Shown piece after piece: positions 51,981 to 60,846 of a stretch of DNA of 64,000 nucleotides. Position 1 is the stretch's first letter. Every line of letters begins with the position of its first letter. The translations under genes were made by a program, and so were the position numbers. This DNA comes from Bacillota bacterium (GTDB lineage Bacteria > Bacillota_I > Bacilli_A > Izemoplasmatales > Hujiaoplasmataceae). The notes beneath the pieces are model-generated. The model was not told the DNA's origin. It made no database searches and was given only the letters and a program-made list of their open reading frames with translations. The DNA lies in contig JAHIVB010000006.1 in the NCBI GenBank assembly GCA_018816905.1, forward strand, positions 62,001 to 126,000, written 5' to 3'.

Positions 51981-52337
51981 TTATTCAGTCAATTTTTTAT
52001 GCTTTAGCTTGTAATACAAAAATAATCCTCCTGATACCAACAACGGAACTTCAACTGTGATGATGGTAAGCCACTTTTCACTGGTATCCCGATAAAACTT
52101 AAACAGGAAGAATAATCCGATGGCTGCCGCAATCATCAAAAATCCAAGAATCAATTCTTTTTTCCATAGTAAAATTAGGATTCCAATCAAAATAAGTCCT
52201 GGCAAAGAATTCATAATGAATTCTAGTAACATTCCGCCAAATGTATCTGTACCATCGAAAGAGTCAAAAGACATCAAGATGATAAAAGCTCCAAGCAGAA
52301 GGATTAAGTACTTACAAATCTTTACTGCAATTTTCAT
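51981..52337 (-). CDS. Small integral membrane protein, 118 aa
   Basis: Four hydrophobic segments cover almost the whole chain, with a short charged C-terminus (KLKHKKLTE). No family is recognised. GGGGGA precedes the ATG. It is convergent with the 140-aa gene. Confidence 0.65.
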   Translation of the reverse strand: MKIAVKICKYLILLLGAFIILMSFDSFDGTDTFGGMLLEFIMNSLPGLILIGILILLWKKELILGFLMIAAAIGLFFLFKFYRDTSEKWLTIITVEVPLLVSGGLFLYYKLKHKKLTE

Positions 52338-52405
52338 AAAGATTCCCCCTTCAACTTTATTTTATTCCACTACTTGAATTAATTCAAGTCAATAAAGGAC
52401 TTTTT

Positions 52406-53773
52406 TTATTCGAGGTAACAAGAGAGATAAGGTCGGATGGCATCGACGATTTCACGAAACATTTTTCTTTTAACGCTAGGAGACAAACTTTCTGTGAGTG
52501 GATCGTTCATCAAAGCATCCATTGCGTAGTTCAAATCTTTTTCATCAAATGCTTCCATTAGCAATTCATGGATTTCCATATGTTTTAACGTCAAATCCAC
52601 AAGTTCTTCCTTCATCTCCCCTGAAAATACAGGTTGAACACTGTCTTTTCTGAAATAAGCATTGGTTTCAACCACTCTGCCTAGGGGAAGATTTGGTATT
52701 TGACCCATATTAGGCATATTGACGTTCGTAATGAATTTGTCAAACCCAAGAAGTGCTTTGACTTGTTCCACGCCTTCTTCTCCAGAGGCGTGGATTTCAA
52801 CTGGTTTTGACCCATATGCAATCTCTTTTGCGGACCGGTCTCCCTTTTCCATAATTTCAATTCTAAAGTCGACAGGTGTAAGGAAATATTTCCAGTGTTG
52901 AATCATCAATGGGCTTTCAACATACCATTCCTTGGGTAAAAACTCAACCAAGTGACGATCTCCTGCGGCTGCAATGGTATTGTATTTAAAGAACAGATCA
53001 AACTTCACCATGTCAGAACCTCCCCATGGAGCCCCTTTCCTCAGTTCTTCTTCTGTGAACCATCCTTTATCTTTGTATTTTAGTGCGAACTTCTCATAAA
53101 TGGGCATCAAATCAATATTTTTATACGTTGCATAATTAATCCAAGTGAAATGATTAATCCCTTGAACATTGACTTCAATCTCCGTATGAGATACATCGAT
53201 TCCGGTTTCTTCTTTCAATGCTCTTGCGAGTATTCTTTGAGTTCCGAATACTTCATGACAGTTTCCAAAGGCCTTGATCTTTGGAAACACATGATATAAC
53301 ATTTCAACACACATCGTCATCGGATTCGTAAAATTAATAACCCAGGCATTCGGACAATTGAATTCAATCGCAATTGCAATGTCAAAATACATCGGCATCA
53401 TAATCAAGGATCTGAAAATCCCTGCAGGTCCAGCCGTGTCTCCGACCGGCTGGTAAACACCATATTTTTCAGGGATATGAACATAAGCTTTCATCTCTTC
53501 AAAAGTACCAGGCAAAATTGAAATAAATACAAAGTCAGCGTCTTGTAAGGACTCTTCCAACGTATCCGCCACAACAAACTGAAAAGCATGATTCGCTTCC
53601 GGTAATTCCATCATTTTATTTCCAATGATGGAATTATTAACCGCAGGTTCCCTCACGATATCATATAAAGATACAATACCTTCAATATCGGTACAAAGTG
53701 CTAAATCACTCATTAAGTTTCTAGCCCAAAGCCTAGAGCCTCCACCTATATACGCTATTTTTATTTTTTTCAT
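52406..53773 (-). CDS. GH4 family glycosidase, CHEV subgroup (alpha-galacturonidase/glucuronidase-like)
   Basis: The NAD- and Mn-dependent glycosidase has 455 aa from the ATG at 53773 (GAGGAGA upstream; an earlier in-frame ATG at 53791 is less likely). The NAD loop is YIGGGSRLW near 7-15. NPMT and GNCHEVFG near 175-195 carry the metal-binding Cys-His pair. VQGINHFTW holds the second metal His. The CHEV form is that of LplD-like alpha-galacturonidases and an alpha-glucuronidase from Thermotoga, rather than the CHS or CDS forms of alpha-galactosidases. It lies alone after the PrsW-like gene, so its sugar source is not visible here. Confidence 0.88.
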   Translation of the reverse strand: MKKIKIAYIGGGSRLWARNLMSDLALCTDIEGIVSLYDIVREPAVNNSIIGNKMMELPEANHAFQFVVADTLEESLQDADFVFISILPGTFEEMKAYVHIPEKYGVYQPVGDTAGPAGIFRSLIMMPMYFDIAIAIEFNCPNAWVINFTNPMTMCVEMLYHVFPKIKAFGNCHEVFGTQRILARALKEETGIDVSHTEIEVNVQGINHFTWINYATYKNIDLMPIYEKFALKYKDKGWFTEEELRKGAPWGGSDMVKFDLFFKYNTIAAAGDRHLVEFLPKEWYVESPLMIQHWKYFLTPVDFRIEIMEKGDRSAKEIAYGSKPVEIHASGEEGVEQVKALLGFDKFITNVNMPNMGQIPNLPLGRVVETNAYFRKDSVQPVFSGEMKEELVDLTLKHMEIHELLMEAFDEKDLNYAMDALMNDPLTESLSPSVKRKMFREIVDAIRPYLSCYLE

Positions 53774-53797
53774 CGATGTTCTTCTCCTCATTAAGTC

Positions 53798-55060
53798 CTA
53801 TTCTTGATGATCTTCATTCGTCTCAGTCATTTCTTGTTCTATTACCTTTTCTTCAGATTCTATTGATTCTATCTCTATCAAATTATCGTTCAGTCTTTCC
53901 TTTTCAAGAGCGACTTGTAACTTATAATCAATCGATACTTTGGACCAGAAGAGAATGAATAATATCAAAGAAAATAGTGCAATAACAAAAGTTAAAGGCA
54001 TACTGGAATTATAATTCCATAGCCCGTGGATTGTCGCAAGTAGGATGTACCAAAAGAAGAAAACCGGGTTTCGTAAATCTCTCATTTTCAAATGCCCTGA
54101 CTTGCTGATCATTACAACAACACCTGCAAGGATACCTGTCCAAAAATGATGACCTACTCCGATTAAATCATAAAAAGATCTGAGTAAAATAATCCAAATC
54201 ATCTCAAACATGTCAAGATTAGTGAGTAATTCGTTCATGCCATACATTGTCGTTTCAAAAGCTGTAAAACCCGCTCCTACTGCAAACCCAATCAAGATAC
54301 CTTCCAAAGGGTTCTTGATCAGTTTTTTTCTGACTAGAAAAATAACTGTTAAGATCTTCGCTAATTCCTCAATCAATCCCGTCAATAAGTCTCCGATGAT
54401 TGGAAAGGGAATATAACCTGTAAAACCTCGAATGAATAAAACAATGATGATTGAGATGAGTCCACCATATAGAAAATACTTGATGAGTTCAAAGCCTCTT
54501 ATGATTCTTGGGTGATGTGCTTCAAACAAAAACCACATGAACCCTAGCGGAACAAATAAACTTAACGCAAGATTTGCGATGACAATATTTTCAGCCCATG
54601 CCGCGAGAAATGCAACACCAAGCAGAAGAAAGCTAATTCTTAAAAAGACAAAGGGACTCGATGAGTTTTCCTCAAGACTAAACAATTGATTTTCAATGAT
54701 ATTGCTACTAATGTCTTGTTTCTTCTTTTTTACTGCTCCAAACATCGATTTTAAGAAATCCCACATAAATCGAAATGGAGTAAATTTCGATTTAAACGAT
54801 AGTGGTGCAAATACGTTTCTTGTCACTTTTCTATCCAAAAGAACATCTATTCCAATGAAATAAGGATCAAACTCCAATACTTCTGCTATTTTTATGCCTA
54901 AATTATATGGAATGTATTTCCGTTTAGTTTCGTATTCAATTAAGACTTGAGGTTCCACTTCAAGAAGAACTGCAAGTTCTTCAAGAGTCAGGGATTTTGA
55001 CACTCTGAATTTCCTTAAATTCTTGCCAATAGTTTTGGGTTTCAATTTATTTCTCCCCAT
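53798..55060 (-). CDS. XRE helix-turn-helix fused to a PrsW-like membrane protease
   Basis: The protein has 420 aa. Residues 8-65 form an XRE-type helix-turn-helix (IGKNLRKFRVSKSLTLEELA, then VLIEYETKRKYIP). Eight or so membrane segments span about 145-400. Within them are GLIEELAKI (EExxK), GFTAFETTMYG (FxxxE), GVGHHFWTG and ATIHGLWNY, the acidic and His motifs of PrsW/CPBP-like intramembrane proteases. A charged acidic tail ends the chain. The DNA-binding domain is on the same chain as the protease, which suggests control by self-cleavage or membrane tethering. Confidence 0.82.
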   Translation of the reverse strand: MGRNKLKPKTIGKNLRKFRVSKSLTLEELAVLLEVEPQVLIEYETKRKYIPYNLGIKIAEVLEFDPYFIGIDVLLDRKVTRNVFAPLSFKSKFTPFRFMWDFLKSMFGAVKKKKQDISSNIIENQLFSLEENSSSPFVFLRISFLLLGVAFLAAWAENIVIANLALSLFVPLGFMWFLFEAHHPRIIRGFELIKYFLYGGLISIIIVLFIRGFTGYIPFPIIGDLLTGLIEELAKILTVIFLVRKKLIKNPLEGILIGFAVGAGFTAFETTMYGMNELLTNLDMFEMIWIILLRSFYDLIGVGHHFWTGILAGVVVMISKSGHLKMRDLRNPVFFFWYILLATIHGLWNYNSSMPLTFVIALFSLILFILFWSKVSIDYKLQVALEKERLNDNLIEIESIESEEKVIEQEMTETNEDHQE

Positions 55061-55369
55061 TGAAATATGACGTTAAAAAACAACAATTGAAAATGAATCC
55101 TTACTTATTATATCAAATTGAATGAAGTCATATATTGTAAAATTGATAATTAATCAATTTTCTTAGTATTTAATCAATAAAAATCATTATATTTGTTTTC
55201 TTTTCTTTTTAACAATTTATACCCTTTTAAAATACAAAAGAAAAGATGAGCACTGACCGTGCTCATCTTTCGTGTCTTCACAAGGAAAACATAGTTAAAT
55301 TGTGTCTTCGGAGTTAACCTAGGACTTAGTAAATTAATTTTATCATATAAAGTTAAGGATGTCAACTAA
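55061..55369. other. Intergenic stretch between PrsW-like and MazF-like genes
   Basis: The stretch contains the promoter region of the PrsW-like gene and one strong terminator (55242-55270). A 63-codon minus-strand frame here reads through the terminator and is not credible. Confidence 0.5.
55242..55270. terminator. Strong hairpin terminator after the MazF-like gene
   Basis: A perfect 12-bp stem AAAGATGAGCAC / GTGCTCATCTTT has a 5-base loop. It lies 100 bp after the stop of the minus-strand MazF-like gene. Confidence 0.85.
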
Positions 55370-55846
55370 TCATATTTTGAATATATTTTTCATCACACCT
55401 TTTAATATTAAAATACTACAGGTATCAATTTTACCAAATTTTCTATCGATTCTAATCTTGCTAATTGCTCTCATTTGTGTAATTACAGCGTAGTGATGAT
55501 TTTTTGATAAGAATGTAAATGGTTTGTTGATATAAGCCTCATATTTCGCTGGAGAATAATACTCCTCACTTCCATGAACCGGAATAACGAGTACCGTCTT
55601 CGATAATTGAGCGGAATCCTCTATGACGATTCCATATCTTGGGCCCCCTTGTTCTGAACCAACATTGCATCCCAAATTATAATGAATGAAATCACCATAT
55701 TTATATGTAACAGTTGAGGAATAATCAAAAGTATCCTCTTGAAGCCAACAATCTATATTCGAATTTAACCCATTAACAAATTTCTGTTGTCTCGTAGGAA
55801 GAAGAGAAGATAAGAAAGACAGTAGTCTAGAAAGCATGTTATTCAT
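55370..55846 (-). CDS. PemK/MazF-family protein with N-terminal extension
   Basis: The chain has 158 aa from the ATG at 55846, chosen because AAGGAGA lies just before it. Residues about 45-158 follow the MazF fold: YKYGDFIHYNLGCNVGSEQGGPRYGIVIED, TVLVIPVHG and AVITQMRAISKIRIDRKFGKI. These correspond to the strand with conserved Gly-Pro, the VIPxS-like turn and the QIRxI segment of mRNA interferases. The first 40 residues are an extra helical extension. No antitoxin gene lies on either side, so it may be a solitary or housekeeping homologue rather than an active toxin-antitoxin pair. Confidence 0.78.
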   Translation of the reverse strand: MNNMLSRLLSFLSSLLPTRQQKFVNGLNSNIDCWLQEDTFDYSSTVTYKYGDFIHYNLGCNVGSEQGGPRYGIVIEDSAQLSKTVLVIPVHGSEEYYSPAKYEAYINKPFTFLSKNHHYAVITQMRAISKIRIDRKFGKIDTCSILILKGVMKNIFKI

Positions 55847-55947
55847 AATAAATTTCTCCTTAAATAGATATTTTAATAATATCATCAAAAAAGAAAAAAT
55901 TCAATATTTATATAATAAATATATATTAAATTGCAAACACAATTATA

Positions 55948-56652
55948 TCATGCACTCAAATAAGCTTCAATCACTTTGGGATCTTCCATCAACTGTTTTG
56001 ATGGGCCTTCCGCAATTACTTTTCCGGTTTCTAACACATATCCATAGTTAGAGATGTGTAAAGCTCTATTTGCATTTTGTTCCACCAACAGGATGGTTGT
56101 TCCTGATTTATTGATTTCTTCGATGATTTTAAAGATTTCATCCACAAGCAATGGAGCGAGACCCATAGAAGGTTCATCCAGAAGCATGATTTTAGGTCTG
56201 CTCATCAATGCTCTTCCCATCGCAAGCATTTGTTGCTCGCCTCCCGAAAGCGTACCAGCAAGCTGATTTTTGCGTTCTAGAAGTCTTGGAAAGTGATGAA
56301 ACACTTTTTTTAAATCTTTATCGATTTCTTCTTTGTCTTTTCTTGTGTATGCACCCATCTGAAGATTTTCAATCACAGTAAGCCCTGGAAAAACTCTTCT
56401 TCCTTCAGGAACATGAGAAATCCCCATTTCAACGATTTTATGAGCTTCCAGTTTTTTGGTCGATTGACCTAAAAACAGGATGTCCCCTTCGGTAACGTCG
56501 AGTAAATTGGATATCGTTTTAAGTATGGTAGATTTACCAGCTCCGTTCGAACCAATCAAAGAAACGATCGTTCCTTTTTTGACTTCAAATGAAACACCTT
56601 TTATCGCATGAATGACACCATAATATACATGTAAGTTTTCTACTTTTAACAT
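55948..56652 (-). CDS. livF: Branched-chain amino-acid ABC transporter ATPase LivF
   Basis: The 234-aa ATPase starts at the ATG at 56652 (GGGGGAG upstream; a longer frame to 56757 lies inside livG and is unlikely). It shows GSNGAGKST (Walker A), LSGGEQQM (signature) and IMLLDEPSMGLAP (Walker B), the LivF form. It overlaps the livG stop by a base or so and is the last gene of the liv operon. Confidence 0.94.
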   Translation of the reverse strand: MLKVENLHVYYGVIHAIKGVSFEVKKGTIVSLIGSNGAGKSTILKTISNLLDVTEGDILFLGQSTKKLEAHKIVEMGISHVPEGRRVFPGLTVIENLQMGAYTRKDKEEIDKDLKKVFHHFPRLLERKNQLAGTLSGGEQQMLAMGRALMSRPKIMLLDEPSMGLAPLLVDEIFKIIEEINKSGTTILLVEQNANRALHISNYGYVLETGKVIAEGPSKQLMEDPKVIEAYLSA

Positions 56653-56653
56653 A

Positions 56654-57412
56654 TTACTCCCCCAGATAGGCTTTGATGACAGCCGGATTCTTTCTGATTG
56701 CTTCCGGAGCGCCTGAAGCGATAATTTTACCATAATCGACAACGACGATTCTCTCACAGATTCCCATCACGAGTTTCATATCATGCTCTATTAACAATAT
56801 TGAGACTTTGAATTGATCTTTGATGAATCGAATCGTATGCATCAATTCTTCTGTTTCTTGTGGATTCATTCCTGCGGCCGGTTCATCAAGCAATAAGAGT
56901 TTTGGATTTGTCGCAAGAGCCCTTGCAATTTCAAGTTTCCGTTGTTTTCCATACGGAAGGTTTTTTGCTAAATCATTTTGATAGCCTTTCATACCGAATA
57001 CCTCAAGTAAAGAAACCGCTACTTCAGTCGCTGCTGCTTCTTCATCTCGATACTTTTTGTTTTTAACGACACCGTCAAAATAATTGTAAGTCATTCGGTT
57101 ATGGTAGGCTACTCTGATATTGTCTAGAACCGTCATGTTTTTAAACAAACGAATGTTTTGAAATGTTCTAGAACTTCCAAGCATCACGATTTCATTTGGT
57201 TTCATCATCTTCGTCACGGAACCGTTGACTAAAATCGATCCGTTAGTTGGTTTATAAACCCCTGTAAGTAGATTGAAAATCGTTGTTTTTCCAGCGCCGT
57301 TGGGTCCAATCAAACCAACGAGTTCATTTTCATGAATCGTAATTTCGAATTGATCGACGGCCTTCAGTCCTCCGAACATAATCGTCAGGTCTTTAACCTC
57401 AAGGATTGACAT
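56654..57412 (-). CDS. livG: Branched-chain amino-acid ABC transporter ATPase LivG
   Basis: The ATPase has about 252 aa with GPNGAGKTT (Walker A), LPYGKQRKLEIARAL (signature region, LPYG in place of LSGG as in LivG) and LLLLDEPAAGMNP (Walker B). I chose the ATG at 57412, with GAGGTG six bases upstream, over a GTG at 57421 that would overlap the ribosome site. It partners LivF on the LivH-LivM channel. Confidence 0.94.
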   Translation of the reverse strand: MSILEVKDLTIMFGGLKAVDQFEITIHENELVGLIGPNGAGKTTIFNLLTGVYKPTNGSILVNGSVTKMMKPNEIVMLGSSRTFQNIRLFKNMTVLDNIRVAYHNRMTYNYFDGVVKNKKYRDEEAAATEVAVSLLEVFGMKGYQNDLAKNLPYGKQRKLEIARALATNPKLLLLDEPAAGMNPQETEELMHTIRFIKDQFKVSILLIEHDMKLVMGICERIVVVDYGKIIASGAPEAIRKNPAVIKAYLGE

Positions 57413-58481
57413 GGTCGTCACCTCTTTTCAACACTTTATTCTTGGTTTTGATGTACCAAGCTTTGGCTTTACTCCAATTGTTTTTCAGTCCTGAAGACGT
57501 GACTGAGAACTCTTTCGTTCCCATCAACCCTTGTGGTCTGAAAAGCATCGTCAAAATCAGAAGCGTGGAGTAGATAAGCAAACGATAGGTTGCGAATTCT
57601 CTTAACGCTTCAGGTAAGAATGTAAGGACAATCGCCGCAACGATGGATCCGGATAAACTACCCATTCCACCTAAAACGACAATCACGAAAATATCAATCG
57701 ATTTAACGAAATTGAATGCGGTCGGTGCTAAAAAACCAAGTTGAAAAGCATACACGGCTCCGCCGAGTCCACCAAACATCGAAGCCATCAAAAATCCGAT
57801 GATTTTATATTTTGTTATGTTGATACCGACACTTTCACTTGCAATCTCGTCTTCTCGAATCGATATCATCGCTCTACCATGTCTTGAATTCATAAATAAG
57901 GCAATGATTGCGACAACCGCAACCATAGTAAAATAAGCTAATGGAAAAGACATGATTCTTGGAATTGCGGTTAATCCCTGTGCACCGTTCGTCACTTCAA
58001 GATTTGTTAAAATAACTTTGACGATTTCTCCAAATCCAAGTGTCATAATTCCAAGATAATCTCCTCTTAGTCTTAATGCCGGTGTCCCGACAATCAAACC
58101 TGCAAGCATTGCGACAATCATTGCGGCAACCGCCGCAACGAGGAATAGCAATAAATCGTTGGGAATATAAGCTCTTAGTCCGATGGCAGTCAGTGCAGCA
58201 CTATATGCACCAAGCGCCATAAAACCGGCATGCCCTAAAACAAGCTGACCTAAAAATCCAGTCGCGAGATTTAAAGAAGTCGCCATGATGATCATGACCA
58301 AAACCATCACTAGAATCGTTGAATAATATCTGGAGAGAACACCGGTTTCGATCAAAGTGTTCAGGATTAAGAAGATCGCGACAATCATCACGATCATAGG
58401 CAAAGTCTTGTCAAGCAAGACTTTGACAAATGGTTTTCTTTGAGTATTCTCCATTTTTTCTTTTTTCTTAAATAATGTCAT
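57399..58481 (-). CDS. livM: Branched-chain amino-acid ABC transporter permease LivM
   Basis: The 360-aa membrane subunit has about nine hydrophobic segments. The family segments GHAGFMALGAYSAAL and RLRGDYLGIMTLGFGEI are present, and the C-terminus reads RPQGLMG. The end overlaps livG by 14 bp. It forms the channel with LivH. Confidence 0.94.
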   Translation of the reverse strand: MTLFKKKEKMENTQRKPFVKVLLDKTLPMIVMIVAIFLILNTLIETGVLSRYYSTILVMVLVMIIMATSLNLATGFLGQLVLGHAGFMALGAYSAALTAIGLRAYIPNDLLLFLVAAVAAMIVAMLAGLIVGTPALRLRGDYLGIMTLGFGEIVKVILTNLEVTNGAQGLTAIPRIMSFPLAYFTMVAVVAIIALFMNSRHGRAMISIREDEIASESVGINITKYKIIGFLMASMFGGLGGAVYAFQLGFLAPTAFNFVKSIDIFVIVVLGGMGSLSGSIVAAIVLTFLPEALREFATYRLLIYSTLLILTMLFRPQGLMGTKEFSVTSSGLKNNWSKAKAWYIKTKNKVLKRGDDHVNP

Positions 58482-58484
58482 GGG

Positions 58485-59369
58485 TTACACCTTCTCTTTC
58501 GTGTTTTTACCCAAAATTCCCGAAGGTTTCACCAGTAAGACAAACACTAAAATAGAGAACACGATCGCATCGACCCATCTTGTCGAAATATATCCATTGG
58601 TAAAGGTTTCAATCGCACCGATGACATAACCACCGAGCATTGCCCCACCAATATTACCAATCCCACCAAGAACAGCCGCAACGAATGCTTTTAAGCCCGG
58701 CATGACACCCAAGGTTGGATAGACCTGAGAATAGGCGATGCTATAAAAGATACCCCCAAGGGCACCTAAAGCACTACCAATCGCAAATGTCAAAGAGATG
58801 ACGCTATTAACATTGATTCCCATCAACTTTGCGGCTTCTTGGTCTTGAGAAACAGCTCTCATCGCTTTTCCTGGTTTTGTTTTCTTGACGAATACCGTCA
58901 ATAAAATCATAAACCCAATAGACACAAGAATCGTTACGAGCGTTAAAATCGGTACGCTCAATCCAAAAATATTGACATGCGTCTTTGATATTAAAACCGG
59001 CATGACTCTCGGCTCCGGTTTGAAGATCAAAAGCGCAAGGTTTTGTAAAAACAAACTCATTCCGATGGCTGTAATCAAAGCTGAAATTCTAGGCGCTTTT
59101 CTAAGTTTCTTATAAGCGACTTTTTCAATCAAAACACCCATCAAAGCTGCGAGTGCCATTGAAATGACAATGACTAAAATAACAGGTAATTGGAATGGAA
59201 ATACAGTGGCGAATATAAATGCGAAATACGCACCGAACATCATAATGTCTCCGTGCGCAAAATTGATTAATCGGATGATTCCATAAACCATGGTATAACC
59301 GATGGCGACCAAAGCGTAAATACTTCCCGTATTCAACGCGTTGATGATTTGTTCTAAAAATTCACTCAT
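58485..59369 (-). CDS. livH: Branched-chain amino-acid ABC transporter permease LivH
   Basis: The 294-aa membrane subunit has GYTMVYGIIRLINFAHGD near 22-40, the standard LivH signature, and GGIGNIGGAMLGGYVIGAIE near 235-255. It is separated from livM by 3 bp and from livK by a 70-bp gap that contains a strong hairpin. Confidence 0.94.
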   Translation of the reverse strand: MSEFLEQIINALNTGSIYALVAIGYTMVYGIIRLINFAHGDIMMFGAYFAFIFATVFPFQLPVILVIVISMALAALMGVLIEKVAYKKLRKAPRISALITAIGMSLFLQNLALLIFKPEPRVMPVLISKTHVNIFGLSVPILTLVTILVSIGFMILLTVFVKKTKPGKAMRAVSQDQEAAKLMGINVNSVISLTFAIGSALGALGGIFYSIAYSQVYPTLGVMPGLKAFVAAVLGGIGNIGGAMLGGYVIGAIETFTNGYISTRWVDAIVFSILVFVLLVKPSGILGKNTKEKV

Positions 59370-59390
59370 ATGTGCACCCCTAGCATGTAG

Positions 59391-59416
59391 GAATAGGGGA
59401 GAGGTCTCCCCTATTC
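59391..59416 (-). terminator. Hairpin between livK and livH
   Basis: A perfect 12-bp stem GAATAGGGGAGA / TCTCCCCTATTC with a 2-base loop has no T run on the minus strand. It is more likely an RNA-stabilising or partial-termination hairpin that raises livK levels than a full terminator. Confidence 0.65.
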
Positions 59417-59438
59417 TTTATCTAAATATCGGTATAAA

Positions 59439-60563
59439 TTATTCCCCTTGAACCTTTTTGATAACGACATGCTCGCCGCTCACTACTTGAATGATTGTGA
59501 TTGCTTTTACAGGGTCGCCGTTGGCGTCAAATTTGATTGCGCCAGTGACTGCGTCTGCATATTCCAAAGCTTGTAAAGCCGCTACTACATCTGCGTAATC
59601 TGTTGTTCCTGCATTTTCCATTGCAAGTGCCATTGCGTATACTGCATCATATGCCAAAGCAGCCAGTGCACTAGGTGCTTCTCCATAAGTTGCTTCATAG
59701 TTCGTAACGAAATCTTGAACGTTTTGAGCAGGATCTGTTTTTGCATAATGGTTACCGAAGTAATATCCTTCAGCTACAGCAGCATAATTCGCTTCAATTC
59801 CATCCCATCCGTCTCCACCAACGAATACGGTATCTCCGAAATCAAGTGAATCTGCTTGTGTTAAAATAGCTCCAACTTCAGCAACATACGCAGGAACGAA
59901 TACGACATCGTAATCTCCGTTTTTGATGGTTGTCAAGGTTGCACTGTAGTCATCAGTTCCTGATCCGAAAGTATAATCGTCAACAGTCAATTCTGCATCT
60001 TCATAAGCAGCGATAAACGCAAGTGCCAAGCCTTCTGAATAAGCATCGTCGATATTATAATAGACGGCAGCTTTCGTTGCATCTAAATCTTCGATTGTGA
60101 ACAATGCGGCTACCGTTCCCTGATAAGAGTCTGTATAACATGCACGGAACATGTTTCCTGCATCAAGTGTTACATTGGGGTTGGTCGCTGTGGGTGACAA
60201 TACGGGAACACCGTCCGCAACAGCCAAGTCTTTGAATGCCAGTGTTACTCCACTAAAAGTACCACCGATGATTGCATCGACTTCATCTTCTTGAATCAAA
60301 CGATTATAGGCATTGACACCATCGACGACTTCGCCTTTACTGTCATATGCGATAATTTCTAAATCTAATCCTAAAACACCGCCGTCTGCATTAATTTCTG
60401 CAGCTGCAAGATTGGCTCCATTTTCAACGGACGTCCCATAAAAAGAGTAATCTCCTGTTAGAGGTCCAATGACTCCAAACTTAACGGTTTCAGCTTCTGA
60501 CTGGCAAGCTGAAAGAGCAAATCCAAATACGAATACTACTAATAATAATGTAAATTTCTTCAT
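59439..60563 (-). CDS. livK: Branched-chain amino-acid binding lipoprotein LivK/LivJ
   Basis: The 374-aa protein has lipobox LSAC near residue 19. The mature chain begins VKFGVIGPLTGDYSFYG and contains GVTLAFKDLAVADGVPVLSPTATNP, the pattern of Leu/Ile/Val receptor proteins. It should deliver branched-chain or related amino acids to LivHM. It is the first gene of the operon, and the stem-loop after it suggests higher expression than the channel genes. Confidence 0.92.
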   Translation of the reverse strand: MKKFTLLLVVFVFGFALSACQSEAETVKFGVIGPLTGDYSFYGTSVENGANLAAAEINADGGVLGLDLEIIAYDSKGEVVDGVNAYNRLIQEDEVDAIIGGTFSGVTLAFKDLAVADGVPVLSPTATNPNVTLDAGNMFRACYTDSYQGTVAALFTIEDLDATKAAVYYNIDDAYSEGLALAFIAAYEDAELTVDDYTFGSGTDDYSATLTTIKNGDYDVVFVPAYVAEVGAILTQADSLDFGDTVFVGGDGWDGIEANYAAVAEGYYFGNHYAKTDPAQNVQDFVTNYEATYGEAPSALAALAYDAVYAMALAMENAGTTDYADVVAALQALEYADAVTGAIKFDANGDPVKAITIIQVVSGEHVVIKKVQGE

Positions 60564-60810
60564 AATTTTTTTCTCCCTTGTTTAAATATTGGGAGTATAG
60601 TACTACATGTGTATAACTAAAGCAACAAGGGAATGAAAAAAAGATGAAAATTTTTCAAATGAAAATGTTTTCATTGAACATAATTCTCATCTACTAATAT
60701 TCACTCATTGATTTTCACTTTTAAACCGCTAAATGATGAGGAAAAAACAGCGTTCATATATTCTTTATACGTATGAACAGATTCTACTTTTTGAAACTAG
60801 AATATGAAAA

Positions 60811-60839
60811 GTGGAACGTATTTTTCAATAACGTTCCAC
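60811..60839 (-). terminator. Terminator of the PadR/HAAS operon
   Basis: GTGGAACGT pairs with ACGTTCCAC across an 11-base loop, 8 bp after the HAAS gene stop. On the minus strand it is followed by TTTTC. Confidence 0.65.
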
Positions 60840-60846
60840 ATTTATT

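Noticed and set aside
55174-55365. Minus-strand frame of 63 codons
   Set aside because: It runs through the strong terminator hairpin at 55242-55270 and has no ribosome site.
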